Shown in pieces: positions 36,920-45,387 of a stretch of 64,000 bases of DNA; positions within the stretch are counted from its first letter, which is position 1; each line of letters begins with the position of its first letter. The position numbers and the translations under genes are program-made. The stretch lies in contig NZ_JACJSA010000025.1 in the NCBI RefSeq assembly GCF_014697545.1, forward strand, positions 1-64,000, in the 5' to 3' direction. The notes under the pieces were generated by a model. It had not been told where the DNA came from and did no database searches. It was given only the letters and a program-made list of their open reading frames with translations. Source of the stretch: Oscillatoria sp. FACHB-1407 (GTDB taxonomy: Bacteria; Cyanobacteriota; Cyanobacteriia; Elainellales; Elainellaceae).

Positions 36920-37149
36920 TATTGACCATCAACCATTGACCATTGACCATCAACCATTGACCATTGACCATCAACCATTGACCATTGACCATCAACTATT
37001 GACCATTGACTATCAACTATTGACCATCAACCATTGACCATCAACCATTGACCATCAACCATTGACCATCAACCATTAACCATCAACCATTAACCATCAA
37101 CCATTGACCATCAACCATTAACTATTAACCATTGACCATCAACCATTAA
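36920..37149. repeat. Heptanucleotide array in inverted orientation
   Basis: About 230 bp of 7-bp units TTGACCA, TCAACCA and TTAACCA, the complement of the ATGGTCA units at 16311 and 36408. It ends 110 bp before the ferritin-like gene. Confidence 0.85.
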
Positions 37150-37258
37150 CGATCGCCAAACATCTTTTATTTCCTGTGAGGCGAGAGTTTTCCACAGCTT
37201 AAAACTTGCGTTAGGATGAGGTGAAGTTTACAAACCGCAATAAATATCCATAGCCCTT

Positions 37259-38167
37259 ATGACCGTTGTTTACCCCCGCAAGCTGCAAAGCTCGTTTGGC
37301 ACCATGAGTGCTCGCGATGTGCTGCAACAGGTCGTGCGCGATCGCGAAATTCATCTCATCACATTGAATCGGTACCGCTACAGCGAACAGCGGAGTTGCA
37401 AAGATTTAACAAATTTGATTGAATTTCTCGATGGTACTCCCGCAGAACTCGTCAAAGATTTGTCTCATCACATCTCTGACGAAGCTCGCCATGCTTCGTG
37501 GTTGACTGATTTGCTAGTCGAATTGGGTGCCGATGTGGGCACTCCTCCCGGTTCTTCCTACATTGATGAATTTGAGCGACTGCTTGATCGCGATCGCCCC
37601 AGTTTGACTGATACCAAAGATGATTTTGTGATCTCGTCGATTGCGGCAATTAATGTCACTGAAAAGCGTGGTTGCGAATACTTTTCGGGTCACATTTACG
37701 CACTCAAAAAAGCTCCCCAAACTGAAGAAAATATCAAAATTCGCGAAACCATCGAACGCATTCTGCCTGAAGAAGCCGGACATGTCCGTTGGGGCAACCG
37801 TTGGTTAGCCAGAATGGCAGAAAAAAGCCCTGAGCACCGCCAAAAGGTAGAACAGGCAAAACTCAAATACGCCGCGATCGAACAGGCGGCCTTTGAATCG
37901 GGGATGGACATCACCCTCGGTGCAGAGTTGCGCCGCGTTGGCAATCTGCTCGACATCGCTAACACACTCCCTGTCTGGGAGCGTCCTCAATATCTGATGG
38001 AGCGTTTGCCTCAGACCTTACTCTCCCCCGATTTACAGCGCACTCGCATTGATGTTGTTCAACGGGCATGGCAGCGTGATCCTAAGGCATTTATGGAACG
38101 CTTTGTGCCTATGTTCCTCAATGGTATTAACCGCATTGAGAAAGAACAGGTCAAGAAAAGTGCCTAG
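37259..38167 (+). CDS. Ferritin-like diiron-type protein
   Basis: 302 residues, helical. Candidate diiron ligands follow the ferritin-like spacing: Glu43 (YRYSEQRS), Glu75 and His78 (SDEARHASW), Glu140 (EKRGCEYF), Glu172 and His175 (PEEAGHVRWGN). The C-terminal 100 residues are an extra helical region (RVGNLLDIANTLPVWERPQYLMERLP). Ferritin-like oxygenases, desaturases and demetallases share this layout, and the substrate cannot be told. The gene is followed by a clear terminator, so it is probably monocistronic. Confidence 0.75.
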   Translation: MTVVYPRKLQSSFGTMSARDVLQQVVRDREIHLITLNRYRYSEQRSCKDLTNLIEFLDGTPAELVKDLSHHISDEARHASWLTDLLVELGADVGTPPGSSYIDEFERLLDRDRPSLTDTKDDFVISSIAAINVTEKRGCEYFSGHIYALKKAPQTEENIKIRETIERILPEEAGHVRWGNRWLARMAEKSPEHRQKVEQAKLKYAAIEQAAFESGMDITLGAELRRVGNLLDIANTLPVWERPQYLMERLPQTLLSPDLQRTRIDVVQRAWQRDPKAFMERFVPMFLNGINRIEKEQVKKSA

Positions 38168-38207
38168 AGCGATCGCTTAACCTCATTTCAATCTAAGCCA
38201 ATTTAGC

Positions 38208-38240
38208 AGAGGGTAATCCGATAGGATGCCCTCTTTTTTG
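38208..38240 (+). terminator. Rho-independent terminator of the ferritin-like gene
   Basis: AGAGGG (38208-38213) pairs with CCCTCT (38229-38234), with inner ATCC/GGAT pairing and a following run of T. It lies 40 bp after the stop. Confidence 0.85.
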
Positions 38241-38416
38241 TTAGCAACCAAGGATGCAGCTCAGCAGCACCCGTACTTGGAACCGATGCGAAGCGCGCCT
38301 TTGGGTTAACCGAGACACCTTCTGCTAAGGGGGTTTGGGGGAGGCAGTGGCGTCCCCCAATCGGGGGGTTGGGGGAGAATCCCCCAATGCTTGGTTTTCA
38401 AAAGCACAAATCAATT

Positions 38417-38440
38417 TGACACCACCGAGTAATGGTGGCA
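38417..38440. promoter_or_regulatory. Upstream dyad before trmB
   Basis: TGACACCACC (38417-38426), 4-bp spacer GAGT, AATGGTGGCA (38431-38440). Same half-site and spacing as the dyad 30 bp downstream. Likely a regulator-binding site. Confidence 0.6.
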
Positions 38441-38442
38441 AA

Positions 38443-38474
38443 ATAATGTCACCACTCATCAGTGGTGACATTAT
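38443..38474. promoter_or_regulatory. Perfect inverted repeat over the trmB start
   Basis: ATAATGTCACCACT (38443-38456), CATC, AGTGGTGACATTAT (38461-38474): 14-bp perfect arms whose right end overlaps the start codon at 38473. Its core TGTCACCACT-CATC-AGTGGTGACA matches the upstream dyad. It could be an autoregulatory operator or, in RNA, hide the start codon. Confidence 0.75.
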
Positions 38475-39276
38475 GGAATCATTCATTCTTTCTCTGGGCG
38501 AACTTGGGTTAACAAGCTACGAAGCCTCAGCTTATGTAGCTTTGCTGAGTCGCAGCAGTTTTACCCCAACTGAGTTAGCAACCCATGCCAAAATTCCACG
38601 ACAACGCATTTATGACGTGTTGAAATCGCTGGAAGACAAAGGGTTGTGTCTATCGAAAGACACCTCTCCTCGCACCTTTATGGCACTTGACCCGCAGTTA
38701 GCACTGGAGGCTTTAAGTCGGCAACGAACTGAGGAGCTTGAGCGCGAACGGCAACGTACGGCTCAACGTGCCAGCGAATTAATGGCAGCATTAGCCCCCA
38801 TGTTCCAACTGGGGCGCGGGCACAACGATCCCTTAAGTTACATTGATGTGTTAGGCGACCCTGTACGAATTGCCAGCATGGCGTTGAAATTGGCTCAAGG
38901 AGCGCACCATCAGGTCAATTCCTGCATCAAACGACCGATGGTTTTAAACCAGGAGCAAAACTGGACATTTATTCGAGAGCCATTGTCGCGAGGAGTGATG
39001 TACCGCGCACTGTATGAATACTCTGCGCTCAAGGATGAGGAGTTGTACGTCTGGATGACGACCTTTCAGAGTTGGGGACAGGAGATTCGCCTGGTGCCGG
39101 AACTGCCAATCAAGATGCAGGTGTTTGACGAAGACGCCGTGCTGGTGTCGCTGCAAGACCCGGTGGGGGGCACTCCGAGCTTTACGGCGATCGCCATTCG
39201 TCATCGAGGTATGGTCGCCATGATGAATCTAGCATTTGAGCAACTGTGGGAACGGGGTGAACCGTTTAAGGAGTAG
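38473..39276 (+). CDS. TrmB-family transcriptional regulator
   Basis: 267 residues from ATG 38473; the longer frame upstream runs through palindromes and is rejected. N-terminal winged helix: LGLTSYEASAYVALLSRSSF, then TPTELATHAKIPRQRIYDVLKSLEDKG. A coiled linker (RQRTEELERERQRTAQRASE) leads to an effector domain resembling the TrmB PLD-like sensor (NSCIKRPMVLN onward). Most TrmB proteins sense sugars. Two dyads at the start suggest autoregulation. A GNAT gene follows after 44 bp. Confidence 0.85.
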   Translation: MESFILSLGELGLTSYEASAYVALLSRSSFTPTELATHAKIPRQRIYDVLKSLEDKGLCLSKDTSPRTFMALDPQLALEALSRQRTEELERERQRTAQRASELMAALAPMFQLGRGHNDPLSYIDVLGDPVRIASMALKLAQGAHHQVNSCIKRPMVLNQEQNWTFIREPLSRGVMYRALYEYSALKDEELYVWMTTFQSWGQEIRLVPELPIKMQVFDEDAVLVSLQDPVGGTPSFTAIAIRHRGMVAMMNLAFEQLWERGEPFKE

Positions 39277-39320
39277 GGGTCGAGGAATCATCAACGCTAC
39301 AGGATCTAAGGAGGTCAGAG

Positions 39321-39827
39321 ATGGCATGTGTGGCAGCGGAACCGCTTTTTGTTGAGGGATATCGTCCGGGTTGCATTGGGCGAATTGTTGAACTACACGG
39401 CAGCTACTACTACCGGGCTTGGGGTGTGGGGGCTGTGTTTGAGATGCTGATGGCTCAGGAGCTCTGCGAGTTTTGTGAGCACTATGATGCAGAGCATGAT
39501 TTATTGTTAACAGCCTCTGTGGGCGATCGCTTGATTGGCTCGATCGCCATTCAGGGGAGCCGCGATACGACTCACACGGCACGATTACGGTGGTTCATTG
39601 TCGAAGAGGGATATCACGGTCGAGGCATTGGTCGCGTGCTGTTGGAGCGATCGCTCAATTTTTGTCGAGAGCGAGGGTTTCACAAGGTTTATTTGTGGAC
39701 GGTGGATGAGTTGCCGCGATCGCGTCATCTGTATGAAAAAGTAGGCTTTTGCGTTGTCGAACAGGGCATCGACTCTCGATATGGAACAACTCTGCTGAGC
39801 CTCAAAATGGAGCTTAATTTACAGTGA
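39321..39827 (+). CDS. GNAT N-acetyltransferase
   Basis: 168 residues. GGAGGT lies 5 bp upstream of the ATG. Motif A is EEGYHGRGIGRVLLERSLNF (G-x-G-x-G/A type) and motif B SRHLYEKVGFCVVEQG. The N-terminus (FVEGYRPGCIGRIVELHGSYY) is like MarR-associated acetyltransferases that usually follow a MarR domain, but here it stands alone after TrmB. Substrate unknown. Confidence 0.85.
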   Translation: MACVAAEPLFVEGYRPGCIGRIVELHGSYYYRAWGVGAVFEMLMAQELCEFCEHYDAEHDLLLTASVGDRLIGSIAIQGSRDTTHTARLRWFIVEEGYHGRGIGRVLLERSLNFCRERGFHKVYLWTVDELPRSRHLYEKVGFCVVEQGIDSRYGTTLLSLKMELNLQ

Positions 39828-39951
39828 ATTTTGTAGGGCGTGTTGAGCTTTACAAATCTGTGCCAATCTGTGCCAATTGACAGACTGCATCAAAATCATG
39901 GCTCGTTACCATAGTCAGTGCAAAATCGAGGCACAGATTGAGGTATTGACA

Positions 39952-40407
39952 ATGGTCATGACAGGATTGGATGTATTCGACAAAACAACTCAGCAAACTC
40001 AGCTCTGGGTGAATGAAGTTGCTCGTGAACTGGGATGGGACGATCACCACAAGACTTTTCAGGTGTTGCGAGCCACGTTGCATGTGCTGCGCGATCGCCT
40101 GACCCTGGGCGAAGCTGCCAATCTGGGTGCAGAACTGCCGATTTTGTTAGCTGGGTTTTATTACGAAGGCTGGAAACCAGAAAGAACGCCCACCAAAGAG
40201 CGCACTAAAGCCGCTTTTTTGGAGAGTTTGCAAAATCATTTCCGTCATTACTTCCAAAACAACGAATTTGATGTAGACATCGAACAGGCAGCACGAGCCG
40301 TGTTTAAGGTGATTAGCGATCGCGTCCCCACAGGCGAAGTCGAAGATGTCACCGGAATTTTGCCTGCGGAATTAAAAGAACTGTTTCCTGAAGCGGTGCG
40401 TGCTTAA
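39952..40407 (+). CDS. DUF2267 protein
   Basis: 151 residues taking ATG 39952, with GAGG 8 bp upstream (a TTG at 39877 and ATG 39898 are also in frame). MTGLDVFDKTTQQTQLWVNE, then ARELGWDDHHKTFQVLRATLHVLRDRLTLGEAANLGAELP and GFYYEGWKP match DUF2267, a helical tandem-domain family often found with stress proteins. Function unknown. Confidence 0.8.
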   Translation: MVMTGLDVFDKTTQQTQLWVNEVARELGWDDHHKTFQVLRATLHVLRDRLTLGEAANLGAELPILLAGFYYEGWKPERTPTKERTKAAFLESLQNHFRHYFQNNEFDVDIEQAARAVFKVISDRVPTGEVEDVTGILPAELKELFPEAVRA

Positions 40408-40513
40408 TGCTTTAACAACTCAAATTAGCGACAGGGGCATGACATATCGTGCCCTACCAGAAATGAATGTGTTGCAACTATAGCCGTAACCACATTAGAG
40501 GGGGCGGAGGCGA

Positions 40514-40573
40514 GTCAGAAAGCTCCCCCAGCATCAGGATTTGAGCCATTGTTATTGTCCTGAGCTTTCTGAC
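40514..40573 (+). promoter_or_regulatory. Structured leader upstream of 40605
   Basis: GTCAGAAAGCTC (40514-40525) and GAGCTTTCTGAC (40562-40573) form perfect 12-bp arms with CAGGA/TCCTG pairing inside. The hairpin ends 31 bp before the ATG of the next gene. It could be a transcript-stabilising or regulatory leader; there is no U-run. Confidence 0.55.
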
Positions 40574-40604
40574 CAGAGCGATATTTATCAAGAGGACTCC
40601 AACC

Positions 40605-41012
40605 ATGACAGACATGCAAAAACAAGGCAAACCGACCGATCAGAGAGCCGATGAATGGCAGCGTGACCTTAATCCAAATTCACTAGAAAATCGCAATGGG
40701 CTAGAAGGTGCTCAGTTTGAGAAGGCTTCACCAACAGCCTATGACATCAAGGAATTGCACCGCCATCTCGCCGATTACAGCGATGATGAATTGAAACGCA
40801 TTGTCGTGCTCCCCACCGGAACTCGACTCAAAGAAGGGGCAACCTACATTGACTTAGAAGATCCAGAACGCCAGGAATTTACGGCAATCGGGGGTGTTGA
40901 AGCAACTCCCGACCACTGGTATGTTCCTAAAACGGAAGTCGATTACCCGCTGTGGAATCGGCTAACAGGTGTAAACGATCCAGAGCGGTTAGATCAAAGC
41001 CCTCAACGTTAA
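40605..41012 (+). CDS. Conserved small soluble protein, unknown
   Basis: 135 residues, acidic and hydrophilic: EWQRDLNPNSLENRNGL, then YDIKELHRHLADYSDDELKRIVVLP, GTRLKEGATYIDLEDPER and DHWYVPKTEVDYPLWNRL. No signal peptide or membrane segment. It looks like a stress-type protein of the kind found near DUF2267 genes, but I do not recognise a family. A structured leader precedes it. Confidence 0.7.
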   Translation: MTDMQKQGKPTDQRADEWQRDLNPNSLENRNGLEGAQFEKASPTAYDIKELHRHLADYSDDELKRIVVLPTGTRLKEGATYIDLEDPERQEFTAIGGVEATPDHWYVPKTEVDYPLWNRLTGVNDPERLDQSPQR

Positions 41013-41266
41013 TGGTGGCGATCGCCGTTTGACGCGATTAAAACGTAAAAAAATCAATACACTTTAGGTTGAACCAGCGGGCAAAGGATAAAGTTGGGAT
41101 AAGTTGCGATTTGACGGCTCAAGATTTCACACCTAGGGGTCAATCCTTATCAGGGGCTGACCTTTTAGTATGAGATAGTCCCTACAGTTATTGGATGACT
41201 GTTGGCAAGTCGTTGCGGCCTCCCCTTCATTACTTTTGACTACACAGCCATTACAACCTGCTATTT

Positions 41267-41740
41267 ATGACCTACACTACCGATTTAGAATCCGATGCTA
41301 ACCAAAGCCTTGTCAGCACAACAATTGCTGAGGCAAATCATGTTGAGGTCATCGAAACGGTCATTTCTAGCCTGCAAGAAGACCAGAGCGCGATGGTCAG
41401 CCAAACCGAGCAGGGGCACCTGTGGAAATTCAAGTATGGCAGCGTTGAGGTCTACGTACAGCTTTCAGGCACCTCTGACGAGGATATGTTGATCGTCTGG
41501 TCGCCGGTACTTAAGTTACCCGTTAAGAATGAGCCCCAACTGCTGCGAAAGCTACTGGAATTGAACTGGTCTAGCACCTTTGAAGCACATTTTGGCATCG
41601 TCGAAAATCAGGTAGTTGTGTCGTCTCAGCGATCGGTGGCAGAGTTGTCTCCAGGGGAAGTCTCTCGCAATATCACCGTGGTGGCAACCGTTGCCGATGA
41701 CCACGACGAAGCTCTTACCGCTGAGTTTGGACACACTTAA
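41267..41740 (+). CDS. YbjN-like / type III chaperone-fold protein
   Basis: 157 residues. The core (EDMLIVWSPVLKLPVKNEPQ, LLRKLLELNWSSTFEAHFGIVENQVVVSSQRSVAELSPGEVSR) has the alternating beta strand and helix layout of YbjN/Tir-chaperone proteins. It lies 15 bp before the lipoate ligase gene, so they form a unit. Exact role unknown. The preceding 254-bp gap holds only a weak GGTCA/TGACC hairpin near 41135-41165. Confidence 0.75.
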   Translation: MTYTTDLESDANQSLVSTTIAEANHVEVIETVISSLQEDQSAMVSQTEQGHLWKFKYGSVEVYVQLSGTSDEDMLIVWSPVLKLPVKNEPQLLRKLLELNWSSTFEAHFGIVENQVVVSSQRSVAELSPGEVSRNITVVATVADDHDEALTAEFGHT

Positions 41741-41755
41741 GAGGGTAGGGCAAAT

Positions 41756-42544
41756 GTGGGCGAAACAAAGCATCCCCAATGGGGTAATCGTTGGCGGTTG
41801 ATTCCCTGCGTTGAGGCACCCGGACATCTGCACATGGGGCTAGATGCCTGGTTGTTTGAGCAGCACTGTACAGGGCTACATCCACCAACATTGCGGTTTT
41901 ATACCTGGTCGCCTGTCGCCATCTCATTGGGCTATCACCAACAGCGATATCCAAATACCTGGCATGATTTGACCTGGCAAGGCGCACTGGTCGATGTGGT
42001 GCGTCGTCCGACCGGGGGACGGGCTGTGTTGCATCAGGGCGACCTGACCTATGCTGTGATTGCATCTGATCTGCCGACCAATCGCCTCGCGGCTTACCAG
42101 CAGATCTGCGAGTTTTTAATTGAGGGGTGGCGATCGCTCGGTGTGTCGCTGCATTTTGGGCAAGCCGGACGGGGTTACATCCACAATCCCAATTGCTTCG
42201 GGACGGCAACCGGAGCCGATCTGGTTTTACCCGATGGCACAAAGCTCATCGGCAGTGCTCAATTACGTCGAGGAGCGATCGCCCTACAACATGGTTCTAT
42301 GCGGCTCGCAACCGATTCAACCTTCTATCAGCAGGTATTCGGGGCAGGCCTGGAGGCAGGTGTTCCCACCCCCGATGCCCTACCCCTCGATTTTCGCCGG
42401 GGTGACCATTGGCAACGGGTGATAGATGCCCTGACCGCCTCCGCCGAACGCTGTTTTGGCATTCAACTGGTGCCACAACCGCTATCAGACCAGGAGTGGC
42501 GAACGGTTTCAGCCATCAGTGAAGCTTATAAAGTCAGCGGCTGA
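41756..42544 (+). CDS. lplA: Lipoate-protein ligase / octanoyltransferase
   Basis: 262 residues from GTG 41756 (GAGGG upstream). BPL/LPL catalytic fold: VRRPTGGRAVLHQGDLTYAV is the R-R-x-x-G-G-x-x-x-x-H signature, and KLIGSAQLRRGAIALQHGS carries the catalytic-lysine region. It attaches lipoyl or octanoyl groups to lipoyl domains such as pyruvate dehydrogenase E2 and GcvH. Whether it uses free lipoate (LplA) or octanoyl-ACP (LipM type) cannot be read off. The 3' end overlaps the convergent RTX gene by 36 bp. Confidence 0.85.
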   Translation: MGETKHPQWGNRWRLIPCVEAPGHLHMGLDAWLFEQHCTGLHPPTLRFYTWSPVAISLGYHQQRYPNTWHDLTWQGALVDVVRRPTGGRAVLHQGDLTYAVIASDLPTNRLAAYQQICEFLIEGWRSLGVSLHFGQAGRGYIHNPNCFGTATGADLVLPDGTKLIGSAQLRRGAIALQHGSMRLATDSTFYQQVFGAGLEAGVPTPDALPLDFRRGDHWQRVIDALTASAERCFGIQLVPQPLSDQEWRTVSAISEAYKVSG

Positions 42545-43171
42545 GAGTTGAGTGGGGCGGATTCCTTTCAACACCACTAAATTGCTGCTGCCATAGCTGA
42601 CGACCGTATCTCGTCCTCGACGGGTGATCCGCAGGTCTTCAAACTCAATGTCTTCGGCTAGTGCAAGGCGATCGCTCCGGTCTTCAAAATCCAAAATCGT
42701 ATCCAGACCATTGCGCAGTTGCACCACAAACTCATCACGTCCTCTACCGCCAGTGAGTTGATCTAACCCCCGACCCCCAATCAGGGTATCGTTGCCTCTG
42801 CCACCATCCAAAATATCTCTGCCGACTTGACCCACGAGCGTATCGTTGCCCAGCAATCCTTGCAACAAATCATTGCCTCTACCGCCGTTGAGGATGTCGT
42901 TGCCAATCATCCCCAGCAAAATATCGTTGCCGACCAAGCCAATCAGAATATCGCTGGCAACCGAGCCAATAATATTGTCGTTGTCGTTGCCACCCCGAAA
43001 CAGGTCAAGACCAATCAGGTCATCGACAAAATCAAGATCGCCCAAGTCATCAAAAATATTGTCCAAACCGTCGAGCAACTCGATGTCATTCAGGCTGTCA
43101 AACACGTCTTCAAAGACATCCCCAATGCCATCAAAAATGTCGTCCAGATCGGGGATTTCGGGTAATGCCAT
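42509..43171 (-). CDS. RTX-type calcium-binding protein
   Basis: 220 residues from the ATG at 43171, supported by AGAGGA 8 bp upstream; a longer start at 43222 lacks this. An Asp/Phe/Leu-rich N-terminus (PDLDDIFDGIGDVFEDVFDS, periodic) is followed by about seven nonapeptides like GNDxLxGGx (GGRGNDLLQGLLGNDTLVGQ, GGRGNDTLIGGRGLDQLTGG) and the usual F-V-V-Q-L-x-x-G-x-D-T-I-L-D-F end. Such proteins fold with Ca2+ after type I export. Confidence 0.85.
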   Translation of the reverse strand: MALPEIPDLDDIFDGIGDVFEDVFDSLNDIELLDGLDNIFDDLGDLDFVDDLIGLDLFRGGNDNDNIIGSVASDILIGLVGNDILLGMIGNDILNGGRGNDLLQGLLGNDTLVGQVGRDILDGGRGNDTLIGGRGLDQLTGGRGRDEFVVQLRNGLDTILDFEDRSDRLALAEDIEFEDLRITRRGRDTVVSYGSSNLVVLKGIRPTQLSAADFISFTDG

Positions 43172-43474
43172 AACACGTTCCTCTAACCCTTCCAATTCCA
43201 GCGTAAGAGGTGCGATCGCCAATCACCTCATCCTATCGGTCACTCTACAAACTGTCCCCTGGTGGTTTTGATGCGGCTAAATAAAACTATGCCTTCCGGC
43301 AGTTGCGCCTGTAGCCAAGCTGTTGAATGACTTTTAGTAACGAGCTGTCCACACAGCGTAGATGAAGGCTCGCCAACCCCTCCTAATGACGACCTCGTTA
43401 GACCATCTATCTCCAGGTAGACCACCGATAATGAGGGGGATTACACCTTTTGGCATTTCACAAAACCACTCCTA
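43172..43474. other. Intergenic region
   Basis: About 300 bp between divergent genes. CCTCGTTAGACC with TATCTCCAG near 43390-43415 loosely recalls 15427-15460, but I cannot support an element. No gene seen. Confidence 0.35.
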
Positions 43475-45355
43475 ATGCTGACCTCCGTGTTTCACGCTCC
43501 TCTGCTTGACGTTGCCCTTCAACGGTTGCTTAATCCACTCGTTGCATCTGCCATGTTTATTCCCCATGGACATTGCTATCTGTGGAAACCTGAACTGCTG
43601 TGGTTGCACATTTTGTCTGATGGATGGATTGCCCTGGCTTATTACTCCATTCCCATTACCCTCGTCATCTTTGTTCGCAAACGACAGGACTTACCCTTTG
43701 ATTGGGTGTTTTTGTTGTTTGGGGCATTTATTGTCGCCTGTGGCACAACCCATTTGTTAGAGATCTGGACGCTGTGGCATCCTACATATTGGCTCTCTGG
43801 CTTTGTCAAATCTATTACAGCTCTGGTTTCAGTCAGCACAGCGGTGTTACTCATTCCCCTCGTGCCAAAGGCTCTTGCTCTGCCTAGCCCAGCCCTGTTA
43901 GAGGTGACCAATCGAGAGTTAGAACGGGAAATCGCAGAACGGCGCAAAAGCGAAGCACGATATCGGGCGATCGTTGAAGACCAGACGGAGTTAATTACTC
44001 GATTTCAACCGGATGGCACATTGTTGTTTGTTAACGATGCATACTGCCGTTATTTTGGGTTACAGCCAGACCAAATTATTGGTCAGCAATATCAACCTGT
44101 TATCTATGAAGCCGATCGCGAAAAAGTTGCTCAAGCGGTTGCGACCATGAGTCTTGACAATCCGATGGTCACAATCGAAAACCGAGTGATTGTGGGTGAC
44201 GGAGTTCGGTGGACTCAGTGGATCAATCGAGCCTTGTTTGATCAAAATCAGCAGTTTATTGAGTTTCAATCGGTTGGACGGGATGTAACGGAGCGTAAGC
44301 AAGCTGAAATAGCTCTAGAGAATAGCCAACGATTTATTCAAAAGATTGCAGATACGGCTCCTGTATTGCTATATGTCTACGACTTCATTGAAAACCAGAT
44401 GATTTATAGCAATCGGGACACAGCAAATTTACTGAATCGACAGGGTAATTTAACGGATACGGACAACGATGCAGCAAAAGATTATGCATTGCGTGCTTCA
44501 TTACATTTGGATGATTTAGTGCAAGTTAGCGAATGGCGACAACAGTGGTATACCATGACTGAAGGAAACGTTTTGCAGCGAGAATATCGTTTGAATCAAG
44601 GTAACGGAGAATCACGTTATTTTCAATGTCAGGAAACGTTATTTTCACGGACAGATGAGGGAGCACCACAACAAGTTTTGGGTGTTGCTGTAGATATTAC
44701 CGATCGCAAGATGCTGCAAAAACTGCAAGCGTCATTAAAAGAGAAACAAGTACTGCTGCAAGAGATTCATCACCGGGTTAAAAACAACTTGCAAATTGTC
44801 TACAGTCTATTGCGGCTTCAGACTCGTCATAGTTCCGATCCGCACTTGATCAGCAGTTTATTAGAGAGTCAAAACCGGATTAAATCAATCGCCCTGGTTC
44901 ATGAAAAGCTATATCGCTCAGATGATATAGCAAAGATTGATTTTTCCCAATACATCAATAGCCTTGCAGCGTATCTATTCAGTGCTTATAAGGTTGACTC
45001 CAATGCGATCGCCCTGGAGACTGAGATTGATTCGATTATTTTGGGCATTGGTCAAGCGGTGCCCTGCGGGTTGATTATCAATGAACTGGTATCAAATGCT
45101 TTGAAATATGCATTTCCGGGTAATCTCAGGGGAACAATTACGATAACGTTGCACACCCAAGAACAGTCTCAAATTGTTCTCTGTGTCAAAGACAATGGGG
45201 TTGGTCTTCCTGAATCCCTTGACTTAACTGAGCCAACGTCCCTGGGGTTACAACTAGTTCAAGATTTTGTCGATCAGTTGGATGGCAACATTCAGATTGA
45301 CCGATCGCCTGGGACAACCTTTACAGTGACCTTTTCATCGGAAACCCGCTCTTGA
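43475..45355 (+). CDS. Ethylene-receptor-type histidine kinase
   Basis: 626 residues. Three membrane segments near the N-terminus match the ETR1 ethylene-binding domain. Asp49, Tyr56, Pro60, Ile86, Cys89 and His93 (SDGWIALAYYSIP; FGAFIVACGTTHLLEIW) have the same spacing as ETR1 Asp25, Tyr32, Pro36, Ile62, Cys65 and His69; the last two hold copper(I). Two PAS domains follow (about 165-280 and 290-415), then a HisKA_2-type kinase (EIHHRVKNNLQIVYSLLRLQ) and HATPase. Ethylene sensing is established for the cyanobacterial homologue SynEtr1 and inferred here. The next gene overlaps or closely follows. Confidence 0.9.
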   Translation: MLTSVFHAPLLDVALQRLLNPLVASAMFIPHGHCYLWKPELLWLHILSDGWIALAYYSIPITLVIFVRKRQDLPFDWVFLLFGAFIVACGTTHLLEIWTLWHPTYWLSGFVKSITALVSVSTAVLLIPLVPKALALPSPALLEVTNRELEREIAERRKSEARYRAIVEDQTELITRFQPDGTLLFVNDAYCRYFGLQPDQIIGQQYQPVIYEADREKVAQAVATMSLDNPMVTIENRVIVGDGVRWTQWINRALFDQNQQFIEFQSVGRDVTERKQAEIALENSQRFIQKIADTAPVLLYVYDFIENQMIYSNRDTANLLNRQGNLTDTDNDAAKDYALRASLHLDDLVQVSEWRQQWYTMTEGNVLQREYRLNQGNGESRYFQCQETLFSRTDEGAPQQVLGVAVDITDRKMLQKLQASLKEKQVLLQEIHHRVKNNLQIVYSLLRLQTRHSSDPHLISSLLESQNRIKSIALVHEKLYRSDDIAKIDFSQYINSLAAYLFSAYKVDSNAIALETEIDSIILGIGQAVPCGLIINELVSNALKYAFPGNLRGTITITLHTQEQSQIVLCVKDNGVGLPESLDLTEPTSLGLQLVQDFVDQLDGNIQIDRSPGTTFTVTFSSETRS

Positions 45356-45387
45356 TTGTCTTACCTGATTCCCTGCTAAACACGTCC

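Noticed and set aside
42827-43271. Two + strand frames opposite the RTX gene
   Set aside because: They are antisense of the RTX nonapeptide repeats; the periodic text is a by-product.
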